Part shown: in pieces, positions 19,327 to 28,206 of the stretch
Layout: each line of letters opens with the position of its first letter
Numbering within the stretch: position 1 is the first letter of the stretch
DNA from: Azospirillum fermentarium
GTDB taxonomy: Bacteria; Pseudomonadota; Alphaproteobacteria; Azospirillales; Azospirillaceae
Length of the DNA stretch: 64,000 nucleotides
Direction of reading: 5' to 3'
Assembly (NCBI RefSeq): GCF_025961205.1
Contig: NZ_JAOQNH010000002.1
Coordinates: forward strand, 457,501 to 521,500
Notes under the pieces: model-generated
Told to the model about the DNA's origin: nothing
What the model saw: the letters and a program-made list of their open reading frames with translations, nothing else
Database searches by the model: none
Made by a program: the position numbers and the translations under genes

Positions 19327-19481
19327 CACAACCCTCCCCGGACGGCTCCGCCGAACCTGGCCGGGATGATGCGCATGGCGGGGCTCCCGGGCAAGCGGCC
19401 GTTCGGGCAGGACGGGGAGCACCAACCAGTTGCGAGGCCACGCTCGGCACCGAAGAGGGAGAGGAGGGCGGACATCGGGAT

Positions 19482-19530
19482 GACGGATGAGGAGGTTGGG
19501 AGAGAGGCTCCCGGCCGTCCGTCGCGGAGA
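19482..19530 (+). ncRNA. Leader hairpin upstream of ParB-like gene (class 1, copy 2)
   Basis: Outer stem GACGGA/TCCGTC (19482-19487 with 19518-19523); the G-C of the other copies is replaced by A-T, a compensatory change. The inner stem GGGAG/CTCCC closes an AGAG loop. GGAG at 19526-19529 is the ribosome site for the ATG at 19539. Confidence 0.65.
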
Positions 19531-19538
19531 AGTTCGAC

Positions 19539-21650
19539 ATGGCCACGCCCAAGATCGTTCTCAACACCTCGCGCGACATCCCCTTCAACAAGCTGGTGCT
19601 GTCACAGGCCAACGTCCGCAAGGTCAAGGCCGGCGTCTCCATCGAGGAACTCGCCGAGGACATCGCCCGGCGCACCCTGCTGCACAGCCTCGCCGTCCGC
19701 CCGGTGCTCGACGCCGAGGGGGCCGAGACCGGTGTCTTCGAGGTGCCGGTCGGCGGCCGCCGCTTCCGGGCGCTGGAACTGCTGGTCAAGCAGAAGCGCA
19801 TGAGCCGGACCCAGCCGGTGCCCTGCGTCGTGCGCACCGCCGGCCTCGCCGAGGAGGACTCGCTGGCCGAGAACGTCCAGCGCGCCCCGCTGCACCCGCT
19901 CGACCAGTTCCGCGCCTTCCAGACCCTGCGCGAGGCGGGGCTGGGCGAGGAGGAGATCGCCGCCCGCTTCTTCGTCACCCCCGGCGTGGTGAAGCAGCGC
20001 CTCAAGCTCGCCACCGTCGCGCCGGCGCTGCTCGACGCCTACGCCGAGGACCGCATGACGTTGGAGCAGTTGATGGCCTTCACCGTCAGCGGCGACCACG
20101 CCCGCCAGGAGCAGGTGTGGGAGGCACTGTCGCGCGCCTACAGCCGCGAGCCCTACCAGATCCGCCGGCTGCTTACCGAGGGGGCGGTGCGGGCGTCGGA
20201 CAAGCGGGCGCTGTTCGTCGGCGTGGAGGCCTACGAGGCGGCCGGCGGGGCGGTGATGCGCGACCTGTTCCAGCACGACGACGGCGGCTGGCTGCAGGAC
20301 CCGGCGCTGCTCGACCGGCTGGTGGCGGAGAAGCTGGAGGCCGAGGCGGCCACCGTCCGCGCCGAGGGCTGGAAGTGGATGGAAGTGGCGCTGGCCTTCC
20401 CCTACGGGCACAGCCGTGGGTTGCGTCGCTTGGCCGGCGAGCCGGTGCCGCTGAGCGAGGCGGAGCAGGCGACCTACGACGCGCTGCACGCCGAGTACGA
20501 GCGGCTGGAGGCGAGCGAGCCGGCGGAAGCGGAGGAGTTGGATCGGGTGGCGCGGCGCCTCGCCGAGATCGACGTGGAGCTGCGGGGGCTGGAGGAGCGG
20601 CCGCTGGTCTACGAGACCGCCGAGGTGGCGCGGGCCGGGGTGTTCGTCAGCGTCGATGTCGAGGGCGGGCTCCAGGTGGATCGCGGCTACGTGCGGCCGG
20701 AGGACGAGGCGCCAGTCGAGCCGGTGGTTCCGGCCGGCGGCGAGGAGGCGTCCGCCGTCCCGGTCGGTGGCGGGAGTGGGGCGGTGGCCGCTCAGCCGGC
20801 CGCCATCGCCGGCGGTGCCAGCGTGTCGGCCCCGGTGCCGGTCACGGGGGCGGCCACCGCGGAGGAGGACGAGGGGCTGCGGCCGCTGCCGGAGCGGCTG
20901 CTGATGGAGCTGAGCGTGCACCGTACGCTCGCCCTGCGCGACGCGCTGGCCAACGACCCCGACACCGCCTTCCTGGCGGCGCTGCACGCGCTGTGCCTGC
21001 GCACCTTCACCCAGCGCCCCGGCGCGTCGTGCCTGGAGCTGGACCTGAAGAGCGCCGGCTTCGGGGTGCAGCCGCCCGACCTCGCCGCCAGCGCCGCGGC
21101 CCGGGCGATCGACGCCCGCCAGCGCGCCTGGAGCGCCCAGCTGCCGAGCGAACCGGCCGCCCTGTGGGAGACGCTGGTGGGGTTCGACGGCGACAGCCGG
21201 GCGGCCCTGTTCGCCCACTGCGTCTCCTTCGGCGTCAACGCGGTGCACGAGCCGTGGAACCGGGCGCCGCAGCGCGCCGCCCACGCCGATCTGCTGGCCG
21301 GGGCGGTCGGCCTCGACATGGCGGCGGCCGGCTGGACGGCGACGGTGGACAGCTACCTCGGCCGGGTGCCGAAGGCGCGCATCCTGGAGGCGGTGCGCGA
21401 GGCACGTGGTCCGGAGGCGGCGCAGCTGATCGACCACCTGCGCAAGCCGGACATGGCCAAGGAGGCCGAGCGGCTGCTGGCCGGCAGCGGCTGGCTGCCC
21501 GAGCCGCTGCGCCGGCCGCTGGAGCCGGCGGCCGGCGGCAATGCCGGCGCCGAGGGCGAAGCGGAGGGCGGCGCCTCCCTGCCGGCCTTCCTGACCGGTG
21601 ACGGGGAGATCCCGGACGACACGGACCGCAGCGAAGCGGTCGCCGCGTGA
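19539..21650 (+). CDS. ParB-like DNA-binding protein, module copy 1
   Basis: 703 residues. The N-terminal ParB/Srx fold has LSQANVRKVKAG and SIEELAEDIA, then GRRFRALELL and the arginine-patch-like DSLAENVQRAPLHPLDQFRAF (about residues 25-130). A helix-turn-helix follows (EEIAARFFVTPGVVKQRLKL). The rest is long and acidic, with a low-complexity Val/Ala/Glu-rich linker (about 385-450) and a conserved C-terminal block ending near the MAKEAERLLAGSGWLPEPLR motif. Such proteins occur in plasmid accessory modules next to ArdC; the role could be partition, transcription control or CTP-dependent DNA clamping, none of which can be shown here. Diverged homologue at 53910-56048. Confidence 0.85.
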   Translation: MATPKIVLNTSRDIPFNKLVLSQANVRKVKAGVSIEELAEDIARRTLLHSLAVRPVLDAEGAETGVFEVPVGGRRFRALELLVKQKRMSRTQPVPCVVRTAGLAEEDSLAENVQRAPLHPLDQFRAFQTLREAGLGEEEIAARFFVTPGVVKQRLKLATVAPALLDAYAEDRMTLEQLMAFTVSGDHARQEQVWEALSRAYSREPYQIRRLLTEGAVRASDKRALFVGVEAYEAAGGAVMRDLFQHDDGGWLQDPALLDRLVAEKLEAEAATVRAEGWKWMEVALAFPYGHSRGLRRLAGEPVPLSEAEQATYDALHAEYERLEASEPAEAEELDRVARRLAEIDVELRGLEERPLVYETAEVARAGVFVSVDVEGGLQVDRGYVRPEDEAPVEPVVPAGGEEASAVPVGGGSGAVAAQPAAIAGGASVSAPVPVTGAATAEEDEGLRPLPERLLMELSVHRTLALRDALANDPDTAFLAALHALCLRTFTQRPGASCLELDLKSAGFGVQPPDLAASAAARAIDARQRAWSAQLPSEPAALWETLVGFDGDSRAALFAHCVSFGVNAVHEPWNRAPQRAAHADLLAGAVGLDMAAAGWTATVDSYLGRVPKARILEAVREARGPEAAQLIDHLRKPDMAKEAERLLAGSGWLPEPLRRPLEPAAGGNAGAEGEAEGGASLPAFLTGDGEIPDDTDRSEAVAA

Positions 21651-21660
21651 CGCGCACGCC

Positions 21661-21684
21661 GCGGAGCGGCTCCGGCCGCTCCGC
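21661..21684 (+). terminator. Perfect GC hairpin after ParB-like gene
   Basis: GCGGAGCGGC, loop TCCG, GCCGCTCCGC: a 10-bp perfect stem 10 bases after the stop codon. No T-run follows, so it may be a processing or attenuation hairpin, not a simple terminator. Confidence 0.5.
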
Positions 21685-21711
21685 CTCCGTCCCCGTTGCT
21701 GGAGGTTCATC

Positions 21712-22101
21712 ATGACCGAGCCCTTCATCACCATGGTCGTGCGTCTGCCGGCCGCCGCTCTCGCCGACGATGTCCCGGTCCTCGTGATCACCGCCGAGGC
21801 CGTCGTCATCGTGATTCCGGCTGGCCAGGGAGCCGTTCTCCTCGACCCGGATGTCCCGCGGGAGCACGTCCTGCTCCGCCTGACCGAGCAGGAGGTCCGG
21901 GAGGAGATCTGCACCGTGATCGAGGCCGACGGCACGCTGACCCGGCTGAGTCCGGAGATGGTCGGCGGCGCCGACATCCACGCCGCCTGCCGGGCCGTGG
22001 CTTCGAACACCAACCTCGGCGAGGAGCGTGGCACCGCGCGGTTCCGGGCGGCGCTGGCCGCCATCCGCGCGGCGGAACGCCGCCTCGGCGGTGCCCCCTG
22101 A
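21712..22101 (+). CDS. Hypothetical protein of mobile module copy 1
   Basis: 129 residues beginning MTEPFITMVVRLPAAA at 21712, with GGAGG ten bases upstream. The first half is Val/Ile-rich (VLVITAEAVVIVIPAG), probably beta strands; the second half is helical (ACRAVASNTNLGEERGTARF). No family recognised. It sits between the ParB-like gene and the next small gene in the same direction and belongs to the module; it has no clear counterpart in copy 2. Confidence 0.6.
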   Translation: MTEPFITMVVRLPAAALADDVPVLVITAEAVVIVIPAGQGAVLLDPDVPREHVLLRLTEQEVREEICTVIEADGTLTRLSPEMVGGADIHAACRAVASNTNLGEERGTARFRAALAAIRAAERRLGGAP

Positions 22102-22117
22102 TCCGAGCCCCACTGTC

Positions 22118-22141
22118 GAGCCCGGCCGCCGTGCCGGGCTC
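22118..22141 (+). terminator. Intergenic hairpin
   Basis: GAGCCCGGC at 22118-22126 pairs perfectly with GCCGGGCTC at 22133-22141, followed by a pyrimidine-rich stretch and then GGGAGAA, the ribosome site of the next gene. A hairpin in this position is repeated in most spacers of module copy 2. Confidence 0.55.
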
Positions 22142-22162
22142 CTGTCTTCTGGGAGAACCACC

Positions 22163-22393
22163 ATGCCGATTCCCGACTTCGTGAAGGCGAATTTCGAGAC
22201 GCTGCTGCGCGCCGCGGCCGTCGGCGATCTGGCGCTGGTGAAGGGCACCGACGCCCGCACCGGCGAGACCCGCTTTATTCTTTGCGCCGTCGCGCAACGC
22301 GGTGGCGAGGTGGTGCTCACCCCCTTCGGGCATCTGGCCGATGGGAACCCCTATGAGCTTTACCACCCGCCGTTCGATCCCGGCGGCGGGTAG
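22163..22393 (+). CDS. Small protein, resembles DUF6117
   Basis: 76 residues (MPIPDFVKANFETLLRAAA, then TPFGHLADGNPYELYHPP). The pattern of an N-terminal helix, a short beta region (RFILCAVAQRGGEVVLTPF) and the tail LADGNPYE matches small plasmid proteins I recall as DUF6117; not verified. ATG at 22163 with GGGAGAA nine bases upstream. Located just before the methyltransferase-helicase gene, as part of the module. Confidence 0.6.
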   Translation: MPIPDFVKANFETLLRAAAVGDLALVKGTDARTGETRFILCAVAQRGGEVVLTPFGHLADGNPYELYHPPFDPGGG

Positions 22394-22421
22394 AGGGCGA
22401 GGGGAGCGGGGGGCGGGGTGA

Positions 22422-22472
22422 GCCGGAGCGGATCGAGAGAGCGTCCGCCGGCCGCTGGTCTCCCCGCTCTCC
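22422..22472 (+). ncRNA. Leader hairpin upstream of methyltransferase-helicase gene (class 2, copy 1)
   Basis: GCCGG and GCGGA (22422-22432) pair with TCCGC and CCGGC (22444-22452), enclosing a TCGAGAGAG loop. The loop segment GAGAGCG (22437-22443) is complementary to CGCTCTC (22465-22471), so a pseudoknot or alternative stem is possible. The same elements precede the homologous gene at 59056. Confidence 0.6.
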
Positions 22473-22485
22473 CGGATCCTCCGCC

Positions 22486-25400
22486 ATGACCCTGACCGCC
22501 GATCTCCGAACCGATGCCGTCGCCCCCTGTCCTCCGCCCTCGGTGGACACTGCGGCGGCCCTGCTCGCCGCCGCGGAGCGGCTGCTGCCCGGCCTCGAAC
22601 GCGGCCGGGCCATCGACGCCGGCACGCTGCGCGCCGCGATGACCGCGGCGTTCGGCGGCTCCGACGCCGAGGGCGCCTGGAGCTGGAAGCTGGCCTACGA
22701 CGCCGGCGAGGCGGCGCAGGTGCTGTTCCTGCGCCGCTTCGGCCCAGCCATGCAGGCCCGCGCCGCCAGCCCGGCGGCGTTCCTGGCCATGCTGGAGCGG
22801 CTGGTGGCGCTGCTGCCCAGCCAGACCCGCCGCTCCGAGGAGAGCCAGGCCCGGCAGCAGTTCTCCACCCCGCTGCCGCTGGCTGGTGTGGTGGCCGCCA
22901 CCGCCACGCTCACCCCGGCCGACCGGGTGCTGGAACCCTCCGCAGGCACCGGCCTGCTCGCCGTCTTCGCCGAATTGGCCGACGCGAACCTTGTCCTCAA
23001 CGAGTTGGTGGACGCCCGTGCCAGCCTGCTGGAGCGTCTGTTTCCCGGCGTCCCGGTGGCCCGCTTCGACGCGGCCAACATCCACGACCATCTCGATCCA
23101 GCGGTCCGGCCGACGGTGGTGCTGATGAACCCGCCCTTCTCGGCGCTGGCGGCGGTGGACGGCCGGGTGGCCGACGCCGCCCTCCGCCACCTCGCCTCGG
23201 CCCTGGCCCGGCTGGCGGAGGGCGGACGCCTCGTTGCCATCACCGGCGCCGGGCTGGCGCCGGACCATCCGGCGTGGCGCGATGCCTTCGTGCGCCTGCA
23301 GGAGCGGGGCCGCGTCGTCTTCTCCGCCGCCATCGACGGGACGGTCTACGCCCGCCACGGCACCACGGTGGACACCCGGCTGACCGTCATCGACCGCGTG
23401 CCGGCGGAGGACCCAACCGCCTTCCCGGCCTCGCCGGGCATGGCCCCCGACGCCGTCACGTTGCTGGACTGGGTCCGGCGCGGCGTGCCGCCGCGTGCTT
23501 CCGTTCCCGCCTCGGCAGCGGCTCCGTTGCCGGTGTTGGCCCGCCCCACGGTGGTACGGCCCGTGCGCCGGGCGACCGCCGTGTCGGTGGTCCCGATGCC
23601 GACGGTGTGCACGCCGGTTTCCGACCCGGCGGCCGTCGAACTGGCCTACGAGCCGCGCGACTGGGCGCCGGAGGCGGGGGCCCGCCTCACCGCCGCGCTC
23701 TACGAGCCTTATACGCTCCAGTCCATCATGATCCCCGGCGCCCAGCCGCACCCGACGCCGCTGGTCCAGTCCGCCGCCATGGCCGCGGTCGCCCCGCCCA
23801 AGCCCCGCTACCGCCCGCACCTGCCCGCCACCCTGGTCACCGGCGGCATCCTCTCCGACGCCCAGCTGGAAAGCGTCATCCTCGCCGGTGAGGCGCACAC
23901 CGGCCACCTCGCCGGCAATTGGACCGTGGACGAGACCTTCGACGTCGCCTCGGCCGCCCCGGACGATGCCGAGGACGCGGTGCGCTTCCGCCGGGGCTGG
24001 TTCCTCGGCGACGGCACCGGCGCCGGCAAGGGCCGGCAGGTCGCCGGCATCCTGCTCGACAACTGGCTGAAGGGACGCCAGCGCGCGCTGTGGATCTCCA
24101 AGTCCGACACCCTGATCGAGGACGCCCGGCGCGACTGGTCCGCCCTCGGCCAGGAGCCCCTGCTGGTCACCCCGCTGTCGCGCTTCCGCCCCGGCGTGCC
24201 GATCACCCTGGAGCGCGGCATCCTCTTCACGACCTACGCCACCCTGCGCGGCGAGGGCGGCGAGGGCGCCGTGCCGCGTGTCCAGCAGATCGTCGACTGG
24301 CTCGGCCGGGACTTCGAGGGGGTGATCGTCTTCGACGAGTCCCACGCCTTGCGCAACGCCGGCGGCACCGCTGGCTTCGGCCGCGACGGCGGTCCCGTCA
24401 CCCCCTCGCAGCAGGGCCGGGCCGGCCTGCGCCTCCAGCACGCCCTGCCGGACGCCCGCGTTCTCTACGTCTCCGCCACCGGCGCCACCACCGTGCACAA
24501 CCTCGCCTACGCCCAGCGCCTCGGCCTGTGGGGCGGGGCGGACTTCCCCTTCGCCAGCCGCGCCGAGTTCGTCCAGGCCATCGAGGCCGGCGGGGTCGCC
24601 GCCATGGAGGTGCTGGCCCGCGACCTCAAGGCGCTCGGCCTCTACGCCGCCCGCTCGCTGTCCTTCGAGGGGGTCCGCTACGAGATGGTCGAGCACCGGC
24701 TGACGCCGGGGCAGGTTGCCATCTACGACGCCTACGCCGCTGCTTTTCAGGTCATCCATGCCAACCTGACCGCGGCGCTGGACGCCGCCAACGTCACCGG
24801 GGCCGGCGGCACCCTGAACCGCGCCGCCAAGGCCGCCGCCCGCTCGGTCTTCGAGGGTGCCAAGCAGAGATTTTTCAACCATCTGATCTCGGCGATGAAG
24901 GCGCCGACCGTGCTCAGGTCCATTGAGCGTGACCTTGCCGCCGGCCATGCCGTGGTGGTGCAGCTCGTCTCCACCGGCGAAGCCTTGATGGAACGCCGTC
25001 TGTCCGACATTCCGACGGAGGAGTGGGATGATTTGTCGATTGACGTCACGCCGCGCGAGCTCGTCCTCGAGTACCTTGCCCACTCCTTCCCGACCCAGCT
25101 GCACGAACCCTTCACCGACGCCGACGGGACCCTGTCGTCGCGCCCGGTGTGGCGGGACGGCCAGCCGGTGCCGTGCCGCGAGGCGGTGGAGCGGCGCGAC
25201 CGCATGATCGAGCGGCTGGCGGCGCTGGAACCGGTGCCGGGAGCGCTCGACCAGATCGTCCAGCGCTTCGGCGCCGGCATGGTCGCCGAGGTCACCGGCC
25301 GGAGCCGGCGCATCGTGCGCAAGACCGATCCCGGCGGGGACGAGCGGCTGGCGGTGGAGAGCCGCCCCGGTTCGGCCAACCTCGCCGAGACCCGTGCCTT

Positions 25401-26868
25401 CCTCGACGACGAGAAGCGCATCCTCGTCTTCTCCGACGCTGGCGGCACCGGCCGCAGCTATCACGCCGATCTCGGGGCGAAGAACCGGCGGCTGCGGGTG
25501 CACTACCTGCTGGAGGCGGGGTGGAAGGCCGACGCCGCCATCCAGGGGCTGGGCCGTTCCAACCGCACCAACCAAGCCCAGCCGCCGCTGTTCCGCCCGG
25601 TCTCCACCGACGTGCGGGCGGAGAAGCGCTTCCTGTCGACCATCGCCCGCCGGCTCGACACGCTGGGCGCCATCACCCGCGGCCAGCGCCAGACCGGCGG
25701 GCAGGGGCTGTTCCGCGCCGACGACAACCTGGAATCCGTCTACGCCCGCGCCGCCCTGCGCCAGCTCTACGGCCTGCTGCACGCCGGCAAGGTCGAAGGC
25801 TGTTCGCTAGGGGACTTCGAGGCGGCGACCGGGCTGGCGCTGTGTGACCGCGACGGCGGCCTGCGCGAGGAGTTGCCGCCGATCACCACCTTCCTCAACC
25901 GGCTGCTGGCCCTGACCATCGGCTTGCAGAACACGTTGTTCACCGTGTTCGAGCAGCTGCTCGCCGCGAAGATCGAAGGCGCCATCGCCTCGGGCACCTA
26001 CGACCGCGGCGTCGAGACGCTGGTGGCCGACAGCTTCACGGTGACGAACCGGCGCACCCTCTACACCCACCCGGCGACCGGAGCGGAGACCCGGCTGTTC
26101 ACGCTCGCCCGGCGCGACCGCAACCAGCCGCTGGGCCTGGAGGAGGCGCTGGAGAAAGGGGCGGGGCCGCAGGCGCGGCTGCTGGTCAACGCCCACTCCG
26201 GCCGGGCGGCGGTGGCGGTGCCCGCCGCCGGGCTGATGCTGGACGACGGCACGGTGGAGCGCCGGGTGCGGCTGCTGCGGCCGCTGGAACGCCTGACGGT
26301 GACGCTGGCCGAACTGGCGCAGAGCCACTGGCGCCCGGCCGAGCCGGAGGCCTTCGCTGCCGTCTGGGAGAAGGAGATCGCCGCGGTGCCGGAGTTCACC
26401 ACCAGCACCCTGCACCTGGTGACCGGGCTGCTGCTGCCGGTGTGGCGGCGTCTGCCGGACACGAACCTGCGGGTGGTGCGGCTGCAGACCGACGACGGCG
26501 AACGGATCATTGGCCGGGTGGTGGCGCCGGACGCCCTGGCCGAGGTGGAACGCAACTTCGGCGCCGGTGCCGTGCCGGTGCCGTCGGCGGAGCAGGCGTG
26601 GGCCTTGGTGGTGGAGGGGCGGGCGGCGTTGCATCTGGCCGACGGGCTGCGGCTGCGCCGGGTCACGGTGATGGGTGCCCACCGGATCGAGCTGTCGGGC
26701 TTCAGCGAGGGGATGGTGGAGCGGCTGAAGGCGCTGGGGCTGATGTCCGAGATCATCGCCTGGACGCTGCGGCTGTTCGTGCCGGTGGGCGAGCGCGGGC
26801 CGGCGGTGTTCGCCGCCCTGCTGGCCCGCCACCCGCTGCTCCGTGTTGTCGACCGGACGGGGCCGTGA
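22486..26868 (+). CDS. DNA methyltransferase-Strawberry notch-type helicase fusion, module copy 1
   Basis: 1460 residues. The N-terminal third is a class I methyltransferase: RVLEPSAGTGLLAVFAE is the SAM-binding motif and NPPF at about residue 215 is the catalytic motif IV of N6-adenine enzymes. The middle is a superfamily 2 helicase of the Strawberry-notch type with Walker A GDGTGAGKGRQ (about 508), DESHALRN (about 617) and the C-terminal lobe VFSDAGGTGRSYHAD and GLGRSNRTNQAQPP. These giant proteins are widespread on plasmids and phages and are thought to modify or protect element DNA; the exact reaction is not established. Four bases separate the preceding leader from a weak ribosome site. 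Homologue at 59056-63378. Confidence 0.88.
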   Translation: MTLTADLRTDAVAPCPPPSVDTAAALLAAAERLLPGLERGRAIDAGTLRAAMTAAFGGSDAEGAWSWKLAYDAGEAAQVLFLRRFGPAMQARAASPAAFLAMLERLVALLPSQTRRSEESQARQQFSTPLPLAGVVAATATLTPADRVLEPSAGTGLLAVFAELADANLVLNELVDARASLLERLFPGVPVARFDAANIHDHLDPAVRPTVVLMNPPFSALAAVDGRVADAALRHLASALARLAEGGRLVAITGAGLAPDHPAWRDAFVRLQERGRVVFSAAIDGTVYARHGTTVDTRLTVIDRVPAEDPTAFPASPGMAPDAVTLLDWVRRGVPPRASVPASAAAPLPVLARPTVVRPVRRATAVSVVPMPTVCTPVSDPAAVELAYEPRDWAPEAGARLTAALYEPYTLQSIMIPGAQPHPTPLVQSAAMAAVAPPKPRYRPHLPATLVTGGILSDAQLESVILAGEAHTGHLAGNWTVDETFDVASAAPDDAEDAVRFRRGWFLGDGTGAGKGRQVAGILLDNWLKGRQRALWISKSDTLIEDARRDWSALGQEPLLVTPLSRFRPGVPITLERGILFTTYATLRGEGGEGAVPRVQQIVDWLGRDFEGVIVFDESHALRNAGGTAGFGRDGGPVTPSQQGRAGLRLQHALPDARVLYVSATGATTVHNLAYAQRLGLWGGADFPFASRAEFVQAIEAGGVAAMEVLARDLKALGLYAARSLSFEGVRYEMVEHRLTPGQVAIYDAYAAAFQVIHANLTAALDAANVTGAGGTLNRAAKAAARSVFEGAKQRFFNHLISAMKAPTVLRSIERDLAAGHAVVVQLVSTGEALMERRLSDIPTEEWDDLSIDVTPRELVLEYLAHSFPTQLHEPFTDADGTLSSRPVWRDGQPVPCREAVERRDRMIERLAALEPVPGALDQIVQRFGAGMVAEVTGRSRRIVRKTDPGGDERLAVESRPGSANLAETRAFLDDEKRILVFSDAGGTGRSYHADLGAKNRRLRVHYLLEAGWKADAAIQGLGRSNRTNQAQPPLFRPVSTDVRAEKRFLSTIARRLDTLGAITRGQRQTGGQGLFRADDNLESVYARAALRQLYGLLHAGKVEGCSLGDFEAATGLALCDRDGGLREELPPITTFLNRLLALTIGLQNTLFTVFEQLLAAKIEGAIASGTYDRGVETLVADSFTVTNRRTLYTHPATGAETRLFTLARRDRNQPLGLEEALEKGAGPQARLLVNAHSGRAAVAVPAAGLMLDDGTVERRVRLLRPLERLTVTLAELAQSHWRPAEPEAFAAVWEKEIAAVPEFTTSTLHLVTGLLLPVWRRLPDTNLRVVRLQTDDGERIIGRVVAPDALAEVERNFGAGAVPVPSAEQAWALVVEGRAALHLADGLRLRRVTVMGAHRIELSGFSEGMVERLKALGLMSEIIAWTLRLFVPVGERGPAVFAALLARHPLLRVVDRTGP

Positions 26869-26880
26869 GGGGCCGGCGCC

Positions 26881-27906
26881 ATGTCCGTTGCGTCGGAGAT
26901 GGCGCAGCGCCTCGCGCGGGAGGCCGAGGCGGTGTGCCGCCATTACCTGCCGCACGGACGGCGGGAAGGGCGCTACTGGCGGGTCGGTGACGTCCGCGGC
27001 ACGCCGGGGGAGAGCCTCTACGTCCGGCTGCACGGGACCGCCGCGGGCCGATGGGCCGATCCCGCCGCCGGCGAACACGGCGACCTGCTCGACCTCATCG
27101 GGCTCAACCGCGGTCTCGGCCGGCTGGCCGACGTGCTCGACGAGGCGCGTGTCTTCCTTGGTTCGCCGCGGGCGTCGCCGGAGCCGCGGTGGGAGCTTCC
27201 AACTCCCATCGGCTCGCCGGAAGCCGCCCGCCGCCTGTTCGCCCGCTCCCGGCCGCTTGCCGGCACGCTGGCCGAAGCGTACCTGCGCAACCGCGGCATT
27301 CCGGATGTCCGGAAATACGGTTCCCTGCGCTTCCTGCCGCACTGCTGGTATCGCGACGCCGATGACCGGCTCGCCCGGGGGCCAGCGCTGATCGCCGCGG
27401 TCACCGGTCTGGACGGCCGCCTCACCGGCGTGCAGCGCACCTGGCTCGACCCGTCCGGCGACGGCAAGGCGTCGATGCCGTCGCCGCGCCGGGCGCTGGG
27501 CCACCTGCTCGGCAATGGCGTCCGCTTCGGCATGGCCCGCGACGTCCTGGCGGCGGGGGAGGGCGTCGAGACCGTGCTGGCGCTGCGCACCGTCCTGCCG
27601 GCCTTGCCCATGGTCGCCGCGCTCTCGGCCGGGCACCTCGCCGCCCTGCGCCTGCCGCCGACGCTGCGCCGCCTCTACGTCGCCCGCGACAACGACGCCG
27701 CCGGACGCCGGGCGGTGAGCCGGCTGGGGAGCCGCGCCGAGGCCCTCGGCATCGAGGCGCTGGTCCTGGCACCGGTGCTGGGCGACCTCAACGACGACCT
27801 GCTGGCGCACGGCGTGATGGCACTGCGGGCGCACCTGCGGGCCCAGCTCGCCCCGGAGGATGTGGCGCGCTTCTGGGCCGGCCCTGATCGATCATGGGGA
27901 GCCTGA
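26881..27906 (+). CDS. Toprim-domain primase-like protein, module copy 1
   Basis: 341 residues, starting 12 bases after the helicase stop. The N-terminus (EAVCRHYLPHGRREGRYWRV, ADPAAGEHGDLLDLI) is the DUF7146-like primase N-terminal region. The C-terminal Toprim fold has the invariant Glu in LAAGEGVETVLAL and the acidic pair in LYVARDNDAAGRRAV. Toprim primases make primers for plasmid or phage replication (family knowledge). Homologue starts at 63378; in both copies the gene follows the Strawberry-notch helicase directly, so they are likely co-translated. Confidence 0.85.
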   Translation: MSVASEMAQRLAREAEAVCRHYLPHGRREGRYWRVGDVRGTPGESLYVRLHGTAAGRWADPAAGEHGDLLDLIGLNRGLGRLADVLDEARVFLGSPRASPEPRWELPTPIGSPEAARRLFARSRPLAGTLAEAYLRNRGIPDVRKYGSLRFLPHCWYRDADDRLARGPALIAAVTGLDGRLTGVQRTWLDPSGDGKASMPSPRRALGHLLGNGVRFGMARDVLAAGEGVETVLALRTVLPALPMVAALSAGHLAALRLPPTLRRLYVARDNDAAGRRAVSRLGSRAEALGIEALVLAPVLGDLNDDLLAHGVMALRAHLRAQLAPEDVARFWAGPDRSWGA

Positions 27907-28206
27907 GCCTCGGCGGACGGGCGCCGGTCGGAGCGGGCGGATGCCGGTCCGGCCGGCGGGAGGCCGCGGCCACGGCCTTTCAGCGGGCGATCGGGCGGCA
28001 GCCGGGCTGGCTCCGCAACGGCGGGGAGCACCTTTCTTCCCCGGCCGGCTGAGCCGGCCTTCCTCGCGGGACAAGAAAGCCGCCCCCCGCCGTCCTCCGC
28101 TGGCGCTGCGGCCCCAAGAGGGTGCGGACCCGCCCCGCCCGCCGCTGGGGATCGCCACAAAGGCCGCGATGGGCGCGGCCGATCCTCCAGCCGAAGGGCA
28201 GCCGCC
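27907..28206 (+). other. Gene-free GC-rich spacer with two hairpins
   Basis: No convincing gene in 300 bases of very high G+C. GGCCGGC-TGA-GCCGGCC (28043-28059) and GGCCGCG-ATGGG-CGCGGCC (28162-28180) are perfect stems. The second lies 26 bases before the next ATG, like the hairpins before other module genes. Confidence 0.55.

Noticed and set aside
19487-21601. 704-codon frame overlapping the ParB-like gene on the same strand
   Set aside because: Arg/Gly/Ala low-complexity translation, a +1 shadow of a GC-rich gene.
22360-25782. 1140-codon open frame antisense to the methyltransferase-helicase gene
   Set aside because: Gly/Arg/His-rich shadow with no domain, produced by GC-rich third positions of the real gene; similar antisense shadows run at 25807-27834 and 19602-22064.
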